A stretch of DNA of 64,000 nt from Clostridium sp. UBA4548 (GCF_002387895.1 NZ_DGLI01000021.1:1-64000), one strand, 5' to 3'; positions 25,481 to 33,808 are shown, counted from the stretch's first letter. Numbers and translations: made by a program. The notes: generated by a model not told the origin, from the letters alone.

Positions 25481-25551
25481 GGTGTCAATATGTATGGTTT
25501 AAAGTTTCATAACTTAACAGTATTGACACCGATGAAAACACCACGTAAAAT
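25481..25551 (+). promoter_or_regulatory. Recombinase promoter with inverted GGTGTCAATA repeat
   Basis: GGTGTCAATA (25481-25490) and TATTGACACC (25521-25530) are a perfect 10-bp inverted repeat. The right arm contains TTGACA (25523-25528), which with TAAAAT (25546-25551) after 17 bases forms a promoter for the serine recombinase. A third GGTGTCAA lies at 25565. The recombinase may bind here, either as its recombination site or to limit its own expression. Confidence 0.7.
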
Positions 25552-25604
25552 ATAGGTATAGAAAGGTGTCAAAACTTATATTCAAAATATAGAAGTGAGG
25601 TAGT

Positions 25605-26201
25605 ATGGTTATGAGTAAGATAATAGGGTATGCGAGAGTAAGTAGTAAAGGGCAGCTAGATAATAATTCATTGGAGCAGCAGCAACAAGAGATATTAAAT
25701 AGATATGATAATGCAATAATATATAAGGAACAATACACTGGTACCACAACTAATAGACCTATATTTGATAAGATCATTAAGGAGTTAGAGGCTGGCGATA
25801 CTCTAGTAGTGTGTAAGCTTGATAGATTAGCTCGTAACACTGTTGAGGGTATAGCCATAGTACAGGGCCTATTTGATAAAGGGGTGGCAGTTCATGTACT
25901 AAATGTAGGACTACTAGAGAATACAACTATGGGGAAGTTCTTCTTAACTACTTTATTAGCAGTAGCAGAGATGGAGAGGAATACAATTATAGAACGTACT
26001 CAAAATGGTAAAGCAATAGCTAAGACTAAAGAAGGTTTTAAAGAAGGTAGACCAAAGGCATACACACCAAAGCAATTAGACCATGCACTTTCATTGCTAA
26101 CTATCAATGGTGGAGACAAAAGCTATAATGAAGTAGTTGAAATCACTGGAATAAGTAAAAGCACTTTAATAAGAGAGAATAATAAACGTAAAATGAATTA
26201 A
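25605..26201 (+). CDS. Small serine recombinase (resolvase/invertase family)
   Basis: The 198-residue protein has the resolvase catalytic fold: nucleophile serine in IIGYARVSSKGQ, the DRLARN arginine motif (VVCKLDRLARNTVEG), the AEMERNTIIERTQNGKAIAK dimer helix and a C-terminal helix-turn-helix (KSYNEVVEITGISKSTLIREN). ATG 25611 is an equal alternative start. Such enzymes resolve dimers or invert DNA. The element already has a tyrosine integrase, so this gene probably serves multimer resolution or switching of nearby repeats. A short hairpin terminator follows. Confidence 0.93.
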   Translation: MVMSKIIGYARVSSKGQLDNNSLEQQQQEILNRYDNAIIYKEQYTGTTTNRPIFDKIIKELEAGDTLVVCKLDRLARNTVEGIAIVQGLFDKGVAVHVLNVGLLENTTMGKFFLTTLLAVAEMERNTIIERTQNGKAIAKTKEGFKEGRPKAYTPKQLDHALSLLTINGGDKSYNEVVEITGISKSTLIRENNKRKMN

Positions 26202-26207
26202 AGTAAT

Positions 26208-26236
26208 GGGGTACATTCTAAATTTGTACCCCTTTC
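26208..26236 (+). terminator. Hairpin after the serine recombinase gene
   Basis: GGGGTACA (26208-26215) pairs with TGTACCCC (26225-26232) with a short T run after it; a likely weak terminator. Confidence 0.6.
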
Positions 26237-26342
26237 GAACTACGTTGACCAGTTACACAATTTCTATAATATTTTTAAAAAATCAAGGAGTACTTAACTC
26301 TAATTTTCACGGAATTTTTTGAAAAGTCGGAGGTTACAAAGG

Positions 26343-26768
26343 ATGAGTAGAGAATTTAAAAAAGTTGAAAGTTACTTAATAGAGTACAAGCTCTTAAAGG
26401 GTAAAATAACTGATTTAGAATTACAATTAGATGAATTAAAGGATGAATATAATGGTATGTTATCAATGCCAGTTAGAGAAAGAACATCACCAACATTTAA
26501 AACTTCATCACCGGTTGAAAATGAATTAATAAATAAGGAAAAGGAAGTTGAAAAATTAGAATATAATATTAGACTTAAAAAGAGGTTACTGGCTAGAATA
26601 GATAATGCTTTAAATACTTTAAATGAAAAGGATAGGCTATTTGTGGAATGGAAATATATACTTCAAAGGAGTCATATTGAGATAGCTAATGAGCTTAACT
26701 GTGCACCTGAGTATATTACAAACAAGAGAAGAATAATAATAGATAAGTTGGTTAAAGTTTTAAGCTAA
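26343..26768 (+). CDS. Coiled-coil and HTH late-regulator-like protein
   Basis: The 141-residue protein has a long N-terminal coiled coil (ESYLIEYKLLKGKITDLELQLDELKDEY) and a C-terminal sigma-region-4-like helix-turn-helix (LNEKDRLFVEWKYILQRSHIEIANELNCAPEYITNKRRIIIDKL). This matches the general form of phage late transcription regulators such as ArpU or RinA-type proteins. An earlier in-frame start at 26319 is possible; GGAGG at 26329 fits ATG 26343. It precedes the tail-gene pair, which it may activate. Confidence 0.75.
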   Translation: MSREFKKVESYLIEYKLLKGKITDLELQLDELKDEYNGMLSMPVRERTSPTFKTSSPVENELINKEKEVEKLEYNIRLKKRLLARIDNALNTLNEKDRLFVEWKYILQRSHIEIANELNCAPEYITNKRRIIIDKLVKVLS

Positions 26769-26879
26769 ATGTTGGAAAAGTATAGTATAAGTATAGTTTA
26801 TATCACGTTTAATTTTGTAGAGTAATAGTGTAAAATTAAGATATGGATATTTTAACATAAAACCTCCTATAAAATATAT

Positions 26880-26914
26880 AAAATAGGTTCTCATTTTTGA
26901 GGGCCTATTTTTTA
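26880..26914 (+). terminator. Terminator before the tail-gene pair
   Basis: AAAATAGGTTCTCA (26880-26893) pairs with TGAGGGCCTATTTT (26898-26911) with two G-T wobbles, then T residues. It splits early/regulatory genes from the tail genes. Confidence 0.8.
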
Positions 26915-27020
26915 TGCTATTAAAAGAAAAGGGCGGTGATAGTAAAAAATGTGGATATGTGGCTAATTTTAAAATCTAATGTGGATAAGTTATTTTAAAT
27001 AAGTGAGGAGAGATAAGTTT

Positions 27021-27365
27021 ATGAAAATTAATGGAGTAGAATTACAAGATATTGATATTTTTGATGCTGAGGTATCTGAGAGGTATGAAAATGCATTAAA
27101 GGATATACAAGGTATAGAGGGGAAAATACAAGATCTTAAGGTCTCAGAAAGTATTAGAATACAGTGTGATGCTATTTTCAAAGTATTTAATGTCTTATTT
27201 GGTGAAGGAACTGATAAAAAAGTTTTTGGAAATAAAGTTAACCTTCTAGTTTGCTTAAAATCACTTGAGGAGCTTGTAGTTCAAATTGATTCTCAAAAGG
27301 CAGCAGTAGAAAAGCTAGCTAGTAAGTATCAGGCTAATAGAGCTACGAGAAGGGGGAAGAAGTAA
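27021..27365 (+). CDS. Tail assembly chaperone-like protein
   Basis: The 114-residue protein (MKINGVELQDIDIFDAEV, ending QANRATRRGKK) sits 43 bases before a tape measure gene, the conserved place of tail assembly chaperones in siphoviruses and myoviruses. I recall similar clostridial phage proteins under DUF6673, from memory only. No frameshifted second product is evident: the frame ends cleanly at TAA before the tape measure start, and I see no slippery site. ATG 27021 follows GTGAGGAG, preferred over 27003. Confidence 0.7.
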   Translation: MKINGVELQDIDIFDAEVSERYENALKDIQGIEGKIQDLKVSESIRIQCDAIFKVFNVLFGEGTDKKVFGNKVNLLVCLKSLEELVVQIDSQKAAVEKLASKYQANRATRRGKK

Positions 27366-27408
27366 TAATGTTAAACTTAATTTTATATAAAAAGGCAGGT
27401 GAGAAAAG

Positions 27409-29574
27409 ATGGCAGATGGAAGAATTGTAATTGATACTGAGTTGAATAGCTCGGGTGCGGAAAAAGCCGTAGCAGGTTTGGGTGGCAAACTAAATAGTAT
27501 TGCTAAAACTGGACTTAAAGCTTTTACTGGGGCAATTACAGCAGCTAGTACTGCAGTAGGAGTATTAGGAGCAATTGGAATTAAATATAACTCTGAAATG
27601 GAACAATACATGTCAAGTTTTACTACTATGCTTGGAAGTGCTGAAAAAGCTACAAATCATTTGAATGACTTAAAACAATTTGCTGCCAAAACACCTTTTG
27701 AGTTAGGAGATTTAGCACAAGCAAGTACAACATTGCAAGCATTTGGAACAGATGTTAAAGATATTACTCCTAACTTAAAAATGCTTGGTGATATATCATT
27801 AGGAAATAAAGAGAAGTTTAATGGTTTAGCATTAGTTTTTGGTCAAGTTCAGTCCCAAGGTAAGTTAATGGGTCAAGACTTAATGCAAATGATAAATAAT
27901 GGATTTAACCCACTTCAGATTATCTCAGAAAAAACAGGAAAATCAATGTCTGAACTTAAAGATGAAATGTCTGATGGTAAAATTAGCTTTGAAATGGTAT
28001 CTGAAGCTATGAAGATTGCAACCAGTGAAGGTGGTAAGTTTTATAATGCTATGGAAGGGCAAAGTAAAACTCTAGTTGGACAGTGGTCAACTCTTAAGGA
28101 TAATGTTAATGCTCTATTAGGGGATATGTTTACATCTGTGTCCAACACGTTAAAAAACAACGTATTACCAGCTGTTAACAATATAGTTGAAAAACTACAA
28201 GAAAGCTTAACTAATGGTGAATTAAAAGAAAGTATAAATCAAATAGCCGAAGGGTTTGCTAATTTAGCTACTAACTTAGCTGAGTTAATTTCAGAATGGC
28301 TCCCTAAAATTATTGAAGGATTAGCTTGGGTATTGGATAATTCAAACTCAATAGCAGCAGGAATAGTAGCCATAGGCACCTCACTAATGGTATTAAATGT
28401 AGCGGGTACTATAATGAGGTTAGTTGAGGCATTTAAAGGGGTTAAAACTGCTACAGAAGCGTGGGCAGTTGCACAAAAGTTATTAAATATTCAAATGTTT
28501 GCTAACCCAATAGGTCTAGTAATAGCAGCTATATCTGGTCTTGTCGCAGCAGTTATATATTTATGGAATACTAATGAAGGATTTAGAAACTTTTGGATTG
28601 GGGTATGGGAACATATAAAAACATTTTTTATTGACTGCTGGAATGGCATTATTAAATTCTTTACAGAAACAATACCAAGTTGGATAGATAGCATGATAAA
28701 TTGGCTTGAGAGCATACCAAAATGGTTTTCTGAGTTACCTTATAAACTAGGGGTGAGGCTAGGAGAAGCAATAGCTAATATAGTAAAGTGGTGTGTTAAT
28801 ATGCATACTTTAGTAACTACAGAAATTCCTAAGATAATAAATTCTATAGTAGAGTGGTTTGGTCAGTTACCAGGGCGCATATGGACTTGGTTATCTAGTA
28901 CAATATCTAAAGTGGGTCAGTTTGCTATTAATCTAAGCTCTAAGGCTGCTGAAGCTGGTTCCAGTATGGTTGATAATATAATTGATGCTGTTTGTAATCT
29001 TCCGTCACAAATGCTAGACGTAGGGTCAAATATAGTTCGTGGAGTTTGGAATGGTATCACTGGCATGGGAACTTGGATTTCTGATAAAGTAAGTGGTTTC
29101 TTTACTGGAATAGTTGATGGTGCGAAGGCAGCATTAGGAATACACTCCCCATCAAGAGTTTTCCGTGATCAGGTTGGTAAATACATGGCCCAAGGGGTTG
29201 GCGTAGGATTTGAAGATGAAACTGGTAATATAGAAAACTCTATAAGACAAAACTTAGCTGATATGATGGCTGGGCTGGACGTTGGTGGACTAACTGCTAA
29301 AATGACTGCTACTGTATATCATGAAGTGGCTAAAACTGGTGAAAGAGCGAGTCATTCTACAATAAATAATTATAAAACAACTAATGTGGGAACTTCAGAT
29401 AACAGTGAGTTAATAGAGGCTATTGGTGAACTAACCAAACGACCAGTGCAAACTAGAATTGATATTAATGGAAGAGCTGTTGCTGATGCAATAACTGAAG
29501 ATCTTAGCAATAATTTAGCTGCTGAATCTCAAAGACAATTGAGAGGAAGGGGCACTTTTATTTTGGGGAGGTAA
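27409..29574 (+). CDS. Phage tail tape measure protein
   Basis: A 721-residue tape measure protein. The N-terminal tape-measure domain is recognisable (DGRIVIDTELNSSGAEKAVAGLGGKL, MEQYMSSFTTMLGSAEKA, FAAKTPFELGDLAQASTTLQAFG), followed by hydrophobic segments (AAGIVAIGTSLMVLNVAG, IGLVIAAISGLVAAVIYLW), tryptophan-rich repeats (WFSELPYKLG, WFGQLPGRIWTWL) and a glycine-rich end (LGIHSPSRVFRDQVGKYMAQGVGVGFEDE). Such proteins set tail length and pass through the tail into the host membrane. No tail tube, sheath or baseplate gene accompanies it, which is odd for a tail module. Length implies a tail of roughly ordinary siphovirus size if used. Confidence 0.95.
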   Translation: MADGRIVIDTELNSSGAEKAVAGLGGKLNSIAKTGLKAFTGAITAASTAVGVLGAIGIKYNSEMEQYMSSFTTMLGSAEKATNHLNDLKQFAAKTPFELGDLAQASTTLQAFGTDVKDITPNLKMLGDISLGNKEKFNGLALVFGQVQSQGKLMGQDLMQMINNGFNPLQIISEKTGKSMSELKDEMSDGKISFEMVSEAMKIATSEGGKFYNAMEGQSKTLVGQWSTLKDNVNALLGDMFTSVSNTLKNNVLPAVNNIVEKLQESLTNGELKESINQIAEGFANLATNLAELISEWLPKIIEGLAWVLDNSNSIAAGIVAIGTSLMVLNVAGTIMRLVEAFKGVKTATEAWAVAQKLLNIQMFANPIGLVIAAISGLVAAVIYLWNTNEGFRNFWIGVWEHIKTFFIDCWNGIIKFFTETIPSWIDSMINWLESIPKWFSELPYKLGVRLGEAIANIVKWCVNMHTLVTTEIPKIINSIVEWFGQLPGRIWTWLSSTISKVGQFAINLSSKAAEAGSSMVDNIIDAVCNLPSQMLDVGSNIVRGVWNGITGMGTWISDKVSGFFTGIVDGAKAALGIHSPSRVFRDQVGKYMAQGVGVGFEDETGNIENSIRQNLADMMAGLDVGGLTAKMTATVYHEVAKTGERASHSTINNYKTTNVGTSDNSELIEAIGELTKRPVQTRIDINGRAVADAITEDLSNNLAAESQRQLRGRGTFILGR

Positions 29575-29578
29575 ATGA

Positions 29579-29761
29579 GTGGAAGAAAAAATTATAAAGC
29601 TAGAAAAGGAAATTAAAAGTTTAAAAGATCAGGTTAAAAGTTTAGTTGATGTAGTAAATCAATTAAAACCACAGGAACTTAAAGAAAAGTATATTAACTT
29701 AAGACCAGATTTGGAAGCAGAGCAGCAATATAAATCATTAATAAGATGCACAAACTTATAA
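29579..29761 (+). CDS. Short coiled-coil protein
   Basis: The 60-residue product (MEEKIIKLEKEIKSLKDQVKSLVDVVNQL) is a heptad-rich coiled coil with a short tail. GTG start with GGGGAGG seven bases upstream; it begins four bases after the tape measure stop, so it is coupled to it. An overlapping ATG at 29575 opens only a 13-codon frame. Function unknown; it may act with the tape measure. Confidence 0.7.
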   Translation: MEEKIIKLEKEIKSLKDQVKSLVDVVNQLKPQELKEKYINLRPDLEAEQQYKSLIRCTNL

Positions 29762-29790
29762 ACTCTTGAAGAAGTTCAAGGGTTATTTTT
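29761..29790 (+). terminator. Terminator of the tail-gene transcript
   Basis: AACTCTTGAA (29761-29770) pairs with TTCAAGGGTT (29775-29784), loop GAAG, then ATTTTTATG. Confidence 0.78.
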
Positions 29791-29818
29791 ATGCTTTAAA
29801 CTAAGGAGGAATGTAATA

Positions 29819-30610
29819 ATGCCTAATATGTTGGACCAAAGGATAAATGAAAATAATGAGTTATACAACTCTACTAAGAAGGAATTAGAGGATAGGATAA
29901 GTATAGCTAATGATGAGTACAATGCACTCTTAAATGATTTTAATAGTCAAATAGAGTATATTCAACGAGATAATATGCTCAGTAAAGATGGTAAGGTTAA
30001 GAAGGCAAATGAAGTTAGGGAAAATTTCATAAATAAGGTTAACACGAAAAGTTTAGGATACTTTGATACATTGCAAAAGTCGCTTGATATTGCAATTTTG
30101 AAGGATGAAGAAAAAAGATTGAATAACTTTAAAGGCTTGAATTCAGAGATGATGCCACAGCTCTTATATGTTAATTCAATGATTAATTCAATATCATCCC
30201 TAAATGATGCTGATTTATTGGAAGATGTATTTAATTATGCTAGTGAAGAAGGAAATTTTAGTGATGAATTAATCAATATGGTTTATATCAAAGCCAGAAA
30301 TTTAATTAATAATAGTACACCATTTCATAATATGGAGAATGATAATGATAATATTTTAAAGGCAGCTGAATTGGGTAAGAGTAGAGCAAAGATAAGTGAT
30401 ATTATTACTAAAATCACTAAGTATAAAAAGAATTATACTAAGGAATTTAGTGATTTTAAAATCTCCTTTGCAAGAGCGTTTAATCAAAGGAAGTACCCTT
30501 CCAACTTATATGTTCAAAGAGATCCTAAGAATGATTTTATAGTTCCAGGGAATTTGAAAGACAATAGCTGGAATAAACCAGGGAGCAACAATGACCCTTG
30601 GACTAGATAA
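29819..30610 (+). CDS. Hypothetical helical protein of the element
   Basis: No family recognised. The 263-residue protein is highly charged and helical with an N-terminal coiled coil (RINENNELYNSTKKELEDRISIANDEYNALLNDFNSQIEYI) and a basic, less structured end (FARAFNQRKYPSNLYVQRDPKNDF). It has no membrane segment. Position between the tape measure group and the sigma-like factor does not reveal its role; a scaffold- or structural-type protein is one possibility. AAGGAGG precedes the ATG. Confidence 0.6.
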   Translation: MPNMLDQRINENNELYNSTKKELEDRISIANDEYNALLNDFNSQIEYIQRDNMLSKDGKVKKANEVRENFINKVNTKSLGYFDTLQKSLDIAILKDEEKRLNNFKGLNSEMMPQLLYVNSMINSISSLNDADLLEDVFNYASEEGNFSDELINMVYIKARNLINNSTPFHNMENDNDNILKAAELGKSRAKISDIITKITKYKKNYTKEFSDFKISFARAFNQRKYPSNLYVQRDPKNDFIVPGNLKDNSWNKPGSNNDPWTR

Positions 30611-30763
30611 GCAAAAGTAAGATTTATGAATATTGTATAAGGGGCTTGGTAGTGTCTTATGGAATTGATTAAATTTATAAGAGAGAAAATATTATCCGTA
30701 TGCATGTGAAAGGGTACTGTTGTAGTCTTGTGGATGCATATGGATTATTTTATAGGTGATATT

Positions 30764-31549
30764 ATGAAATCCGTAGAAAATATGATAAAGGATTATTGGA
30801 ATAAGGCACCTGGTGCGGAAGAAGAATTATATAATTATTTCTTACCATCAGTAAAAATTCAAGTTGGAAAAATATATTATCGAGGATATCGAGGTCAACT
30901 TAACTATGATTATGATGACCTAATACAAGCTGGAAATATGGCTATATTTAATGCTTGTGAAGTATGGAATAACATAGGGTTACCTAATAACATAGAAGCT
31001 TCTATGAATCGTTTTATTTTATACGCTGTGCTTAATATGAAGAAAAAGATAATTAATAGAAGATATATGCCATCAGTTAATAATACTTTATGTGAAGATG
31101 GAAAAGAAATTGGAGATTTGCATAGAGATGAGACTACAGAACTTTTATATGAAAAGGTAGTTGAAAATATTGATAATGGAATTTTAAGAAAAGAATTAGA
31201 AGAGCTAATGTTAAGTAACTTAAGTAGCAAATATGAGAAAGCATTAAGATTGAGATATGGATTTGAAGGGAGAATTTACTCTTATACTGAAATTGCTAAA
31301 GAGTTAGGTGTTAGCATTGACTATGCTCACATTATAGAAGTAAAAGCCTTAAATATACTAAGAAATAATAAGTGGGTTGAAGAAATAGGTAGTATTTATT
31401 ATTACGGTGAGAAAGTAAGTGATTATAAAAACAAGATTTTAAGTTCACTGTATTCTCAAAACAATATAGAATCATTTATGGATTGGAATGAAAAGTTTGG
31501 TAGTGATCTAAGTGACAAACTACTTAACATTAAAAAGTGGGGGTTGTAG
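30764..31549 (+). CDS. Sigma-70-like RNA polymerase factor
   Basis: The 261-residue protein reads as a sigma factor: a region 2-like block (YDYDDLIQAGNMAIFNACEVW) with helix-rich flanks, and a region 4-like block (EKALRLRYGFEGRIYSYTEIAKELGVSIDYAHIIEVKALNILR), the same order and spacing as small sigma-70 factors. In-frame TTG/ATG codons before 30764 lack a ribosome binding site; AGGTGA precedes ATG 30764. A satellite-borne sigma factor could drive its own late genes or redirect host or helper-phage transcription. Confidence 0.8.
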   Translation: MKSVENMIKDYWNKAPGAEEELYNYFLPSVKIQVGKIYYRGYRGQLNYDYDDLIQAGNMAIFNACEVWNNIGLPNNIEASMNRFILYAVLNMKKKIINRRYMPSVNNTLCEDGKEIGDLHRDETTELLYEKVVENIDNGILRKELEELMLSNLSSKYEKALRLRYGFEGRIYSYTEIAKELGVSIDYAHIIEVKALNILRNNKWVEEIGSIYYYGEKVSDYKNKILSSLYSQNNIESFMDWNEKFGSDLSDKLLNIKKWGL

Positions 31550-31586
31550 GTTGGCTAGTAGAGGAAATTATTTTGTTGGTGTAAAG

Positions 31587-31970
31587 ATGGAGCCATTAAC
31601 ACAGCTTGAGAATGAGCTAAAAGAAAAGATAATATTCACATTAAGAAACTATGACAATATAATAAGTGAAATAGAGAATAATAAGCTAGTTTTAGAACTA
31701 CCTAATCTTAGTGAAGATGAAAAAATGGACATTCAGGGTGATGTATTAAGAAAAACCTTAAGACTTAAATACATAGACAATTTAATTATGCCATTAACGG
31801 AAAGAGATAAAAAAATATTATTCTTAAAATATGTAAATGAGTTAACATGGGCAGAGGTTAAAGATCAATTAGGAATTAAAGGAGAAACGATTCAAAGTGC
31901 TTCAGGTTTAGGATACAAAATAATAAAGTACTTAACTCATAGAGCGAATCCATTGATATTTCAAGATTAA
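31587..31970 (+). CDS. Sigma-region-4-like HTH protein
   Basis: The C-terminal part (LTERDKKILFLKYVNELTWAEVKDQLGIKGETIQSASGLGYKIIKYL) is a helix-turn-helix of sigma-4/ArpU type after a helical N-terminal part. The frame is open from 31512, so the start is uncertain: TTG 31551 and ATG 31587 are both possible, and I prefer the ATG (127 residues). It follows the sigma-like gene without a gap and precedes another HTH protein. Confidence 0.65.
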   Translation: MEPLTQLENELKEKIIFTLRNYDNIISEIENNKLVLELPNLSEDEKMDIQGDVLRKTLRLKYIDNLIMPLTERDKKILFLKYVNELTWAEVKDQLGIKGETIQSASGLGYKIIKYLTHRANPLIFQD

Positions 31971-31981
31971 GGGGAGTACTT

Positions 31982-32353
31982 ATGAATAAAGGTAATTTTA
32001 CTAAAAGAAGATATTTCTTAATAGAATTGGGTTTTATGAATACTTATAAATATGATATGGATAATTTAGAAATATTGATTAAGTATGCTGAGTCATTAAA
32101 TATGACTCAATTTTTAATTTGTGAATATGAAAAGCAATTTAATATTATTAAAGAAAAGGTTGATTACTTAAATAGTATAATAAGCAAATTGCCAGAAAAA
32201 GATAGAGCTTTCTTAATTAATTATTATGTAAATCATAAAAAAGACAATGTTTATAAGTCAAGTAGAGCAATTACTTACAGAGCTCAATATATTAGCGATA
32301 GACTAGAGGATTTAATAGAAATGAGTAAACTAAAATACAATAACTTACATTAA
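31982..32353 (+). CDS. HTH late-regulator-like protein
   Basis: The 123-residue protein has an N-terminal helical region and a C-terminal block (LPEKDRAFLINYYVNHKKDNVYKSSRAITYRAQYISDRLEDLIEM) that lines up with the 26343 and 31587 proteins, so it probably belongs to the same class of sigma-4-like regulators. It starts 11 bases after the preceding gene, with GGGGAG before ATG. Confidence 0.65.
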   Translation: MNKGNFTKRRYFLIELGFMNTYKYDMDNLEILIKYAESLNMTQFLICEYEKQFNIIKEKVDYLNSIISKLPEKDRAFLINYYVNHKKDNVYKSSRAITYRAQYISDRLEDLIEMSKLKYNNLH

Positions 32354-32371
32354 AGGTGAGGTGTATATAAT

Positions 32372-32782
32372 ATGATAACTAATGAACAATTAGAAATGAT
32401 AGATATGGTTATAGAAGGAAAGCCTATAACTAATATTGCAAGGATTTTAAATAAGTCAAGAGCAACAATATATGCTTGGCTTAAACTTGATGAAGTAATT
32501 CAGGAAATGGAAAAAAGAAAGATACAGCTGAAACAAGCTGCTAAGGATAAAATTACATCCAATGTAGAAAGTTATATAAATAATTTAATTGACTTAGCTT
32601 TTAATAGTAAAGACCAAAGAATTAAGTTCCAGGCTAACAAGTACTTAATAGATCAGTGTTTGGGAACTCCTACAACAGCTAAGGAAGAAACTAATATCGT
32701 TGGTAATAATGAATCTAATAAAGATACAAATACTCTTAAGCAAGAGCTTGAGGATATTAAGAACTTTAAGGTTATTAAGTAG
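32372..32782 (+). CDS. terS-like: Phage small terminase-like HTH protein
   Basis: The 136-residue protein has an N-terminal helix-turn-helix (IDMVIEGKPITNIARILNKSRATIYAWLKLDEV) and a central helical block (NNLIDLAFNSKDQRIKFQANKYLIDQCLGTPT), the form of phBC6A51-type small terminase subunits that recognise the packaging site. No large terminase follows; instead there is a strong terminator. In phage satellites a lone TerS redirects the helper phage terminase to satellite DNA, which fits. The same HTH could also be a plain regulator. Confidence 0.7.
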   Translation: MITNEQLEMIDMVIEGKPITNIARILNKSRATIYAWLKLDEVIQEMEKRKIQLKQAAKDKITSNVESYINNLIDLAFNSKDQRIKFQANKYLIDQCLGTPTTAKEETNIVGNNESNKDTNTLKQELEDIKNFKVIK

Positions 32783-32811
32783 TTTATGCAGAGTATTATA
32801 ACGAGTTAAAT

Positions 32812-32841
32812 ACCAGAGAGCGAAAGCTCTCTTTTTTTATT
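32812..32841 (+). terminator. Terminator ending the regulator-TerS operon
   Basis: AGAGAGC (32815-32821), a GAAA loop and GCTCTCT (32826-32832), followed by a seven-T run: a strong intrinsic terminator. Confidence 0.92.
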
Positions 32842-32915
32842 TTTTGAAGGAACTTTAGGAGTTTATGTTGAATAAGAGCGACAAAGATTATAATTAGTGG
32901 GGAGGAAACAAATAT

Positions 32916-33674
32916 ATGGACTATAAAGGGTGGGTTCTTTCTATATATGATGAATATGTAAAGAGATATAATGAGAAATATAATGCTAAAGAAGAAAAAG
33001 TTAAACTTAAAGATGTAATAAGCATTATGAAAAGAAAAGAGAAAAGAGCAGGTAGTATTGCAATAATACTTTTTTTACTATCTATTATTCTATTAATGGG
33101 ATTATCATTATTTGGGAAAATTGAAAATGCAGAAATTTATATAATGGCAGAAGTTTTATGTGCATTTTTAATCGCTTATTTTTATAATTACAAACATGAA
33201 GTTGATATCCAAACATATCATAGACGTGTTGATGTACTAAGAGAAGTGCTAATAGATGAGGGACTGTACAACGAAGGATTTGTTAGAAGTTTAAGGAGTT
33301 ATACTGGGGGCATATTTTATAAGATTAGTGAGAAAATCAGGGGCGTTATTAAAGGTGGAATTGGAATCGCTTCTATAATTGGATTTAACTATACATTTAT
33401 TAGATCAAATAATGATATTGTACTATTGATAGTAGCGATTATGGCAATAGTAATGACAATAGCATATTATGCTCACATATATTTAATATGTATGCCAAAT
33501 AGTAGGGTAATTAGGCGAGGAAATTTCCATGTTATATTAAACATACTTATAGCTTATGATTTTGAAAGTAAAAGTACAAATAAGAATATTAGTGATAAAT
33601 CGACTTTCAGTGAATTGGCAAAGGTAAAAGATATTATTGAGAAAATAAATGAAACTATTGTAGAGAAAAATTGA
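32916..33674 (+). CDS. Four-segment membrane protein, possible cargo
   Basis: No family recognised. The 252-residue protein has two pairs of hydrophobic segments (around residues 47-65, 70-88 and 145-165, 168-190), a cytoplasmic charged loop between the pairs, and cytoplasmic ends. The two-pair hairpin form is seen in some membrane-acting effectors and in SLATT-like proteins; this is only a resemblance. It has its own GGAGG start signal and its own terminator, so it is a separate unit between the TerS operon and the ATPase-subtilase pair. Confidence 0.65.
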   Translation: MDYKGWVLSIYDEYVKRYNEKYNAKEEKVKLKDVISIMKRKEKRAGSIAIILFLLSIILLMGLSLFGKIENAEIYIMAEVLCAFLIAYFYNYKHEVDIQTYHRRVDVLREVLIDEGLYNEGFVRSLRSYTGGIFYKISEKIRGVIKGGIGIASIIGFNYTFIRSNNDIVLLIVAIMAIVMTIAYYAHIYLICMPNSRVIRRGNFHVILNILIAYDFESKSTNKNISDKSTFSELAKVKDIIEKINETIVEKN

Positions 33675-33751
33675 TAAGAGCTTACTTGATATTCTAAGAA
33701 TACGTTTGGCTTTGAAGATGAGTTTTGAAGTCAAATATATTTAAGTTAGAG

Positions 33752-33782
33752 AAGTATCAATAATTTAGGGATACTTTTTTGC
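33752..33782 (+). terminator. Terminator of the membrane protein gene
   Basis: AAGTATC (33752-33758) pairs with GATACTT (33770-33776), then a T run; intrinsic terminator. Confidence 0.75.
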
Positions 33783-33808
33783 GTATGTGTAGGATAGAAA
33801 ATTTATGG

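Noticed and set aside
27021..29574. A complete prophage
   Set aside because: A tape measure gene is present, but no capsid, portal, large terminase, tail tube, baseplate, holin or lysin gene can be seen in 18518-37724.
29575..29616. ATG 29575 frame after the tape measure gene
   Set aside because: It closes after 13 codons, whereas GTG 29579 with the same ribosome binding site opens a 60-codon coiled-coil frame.
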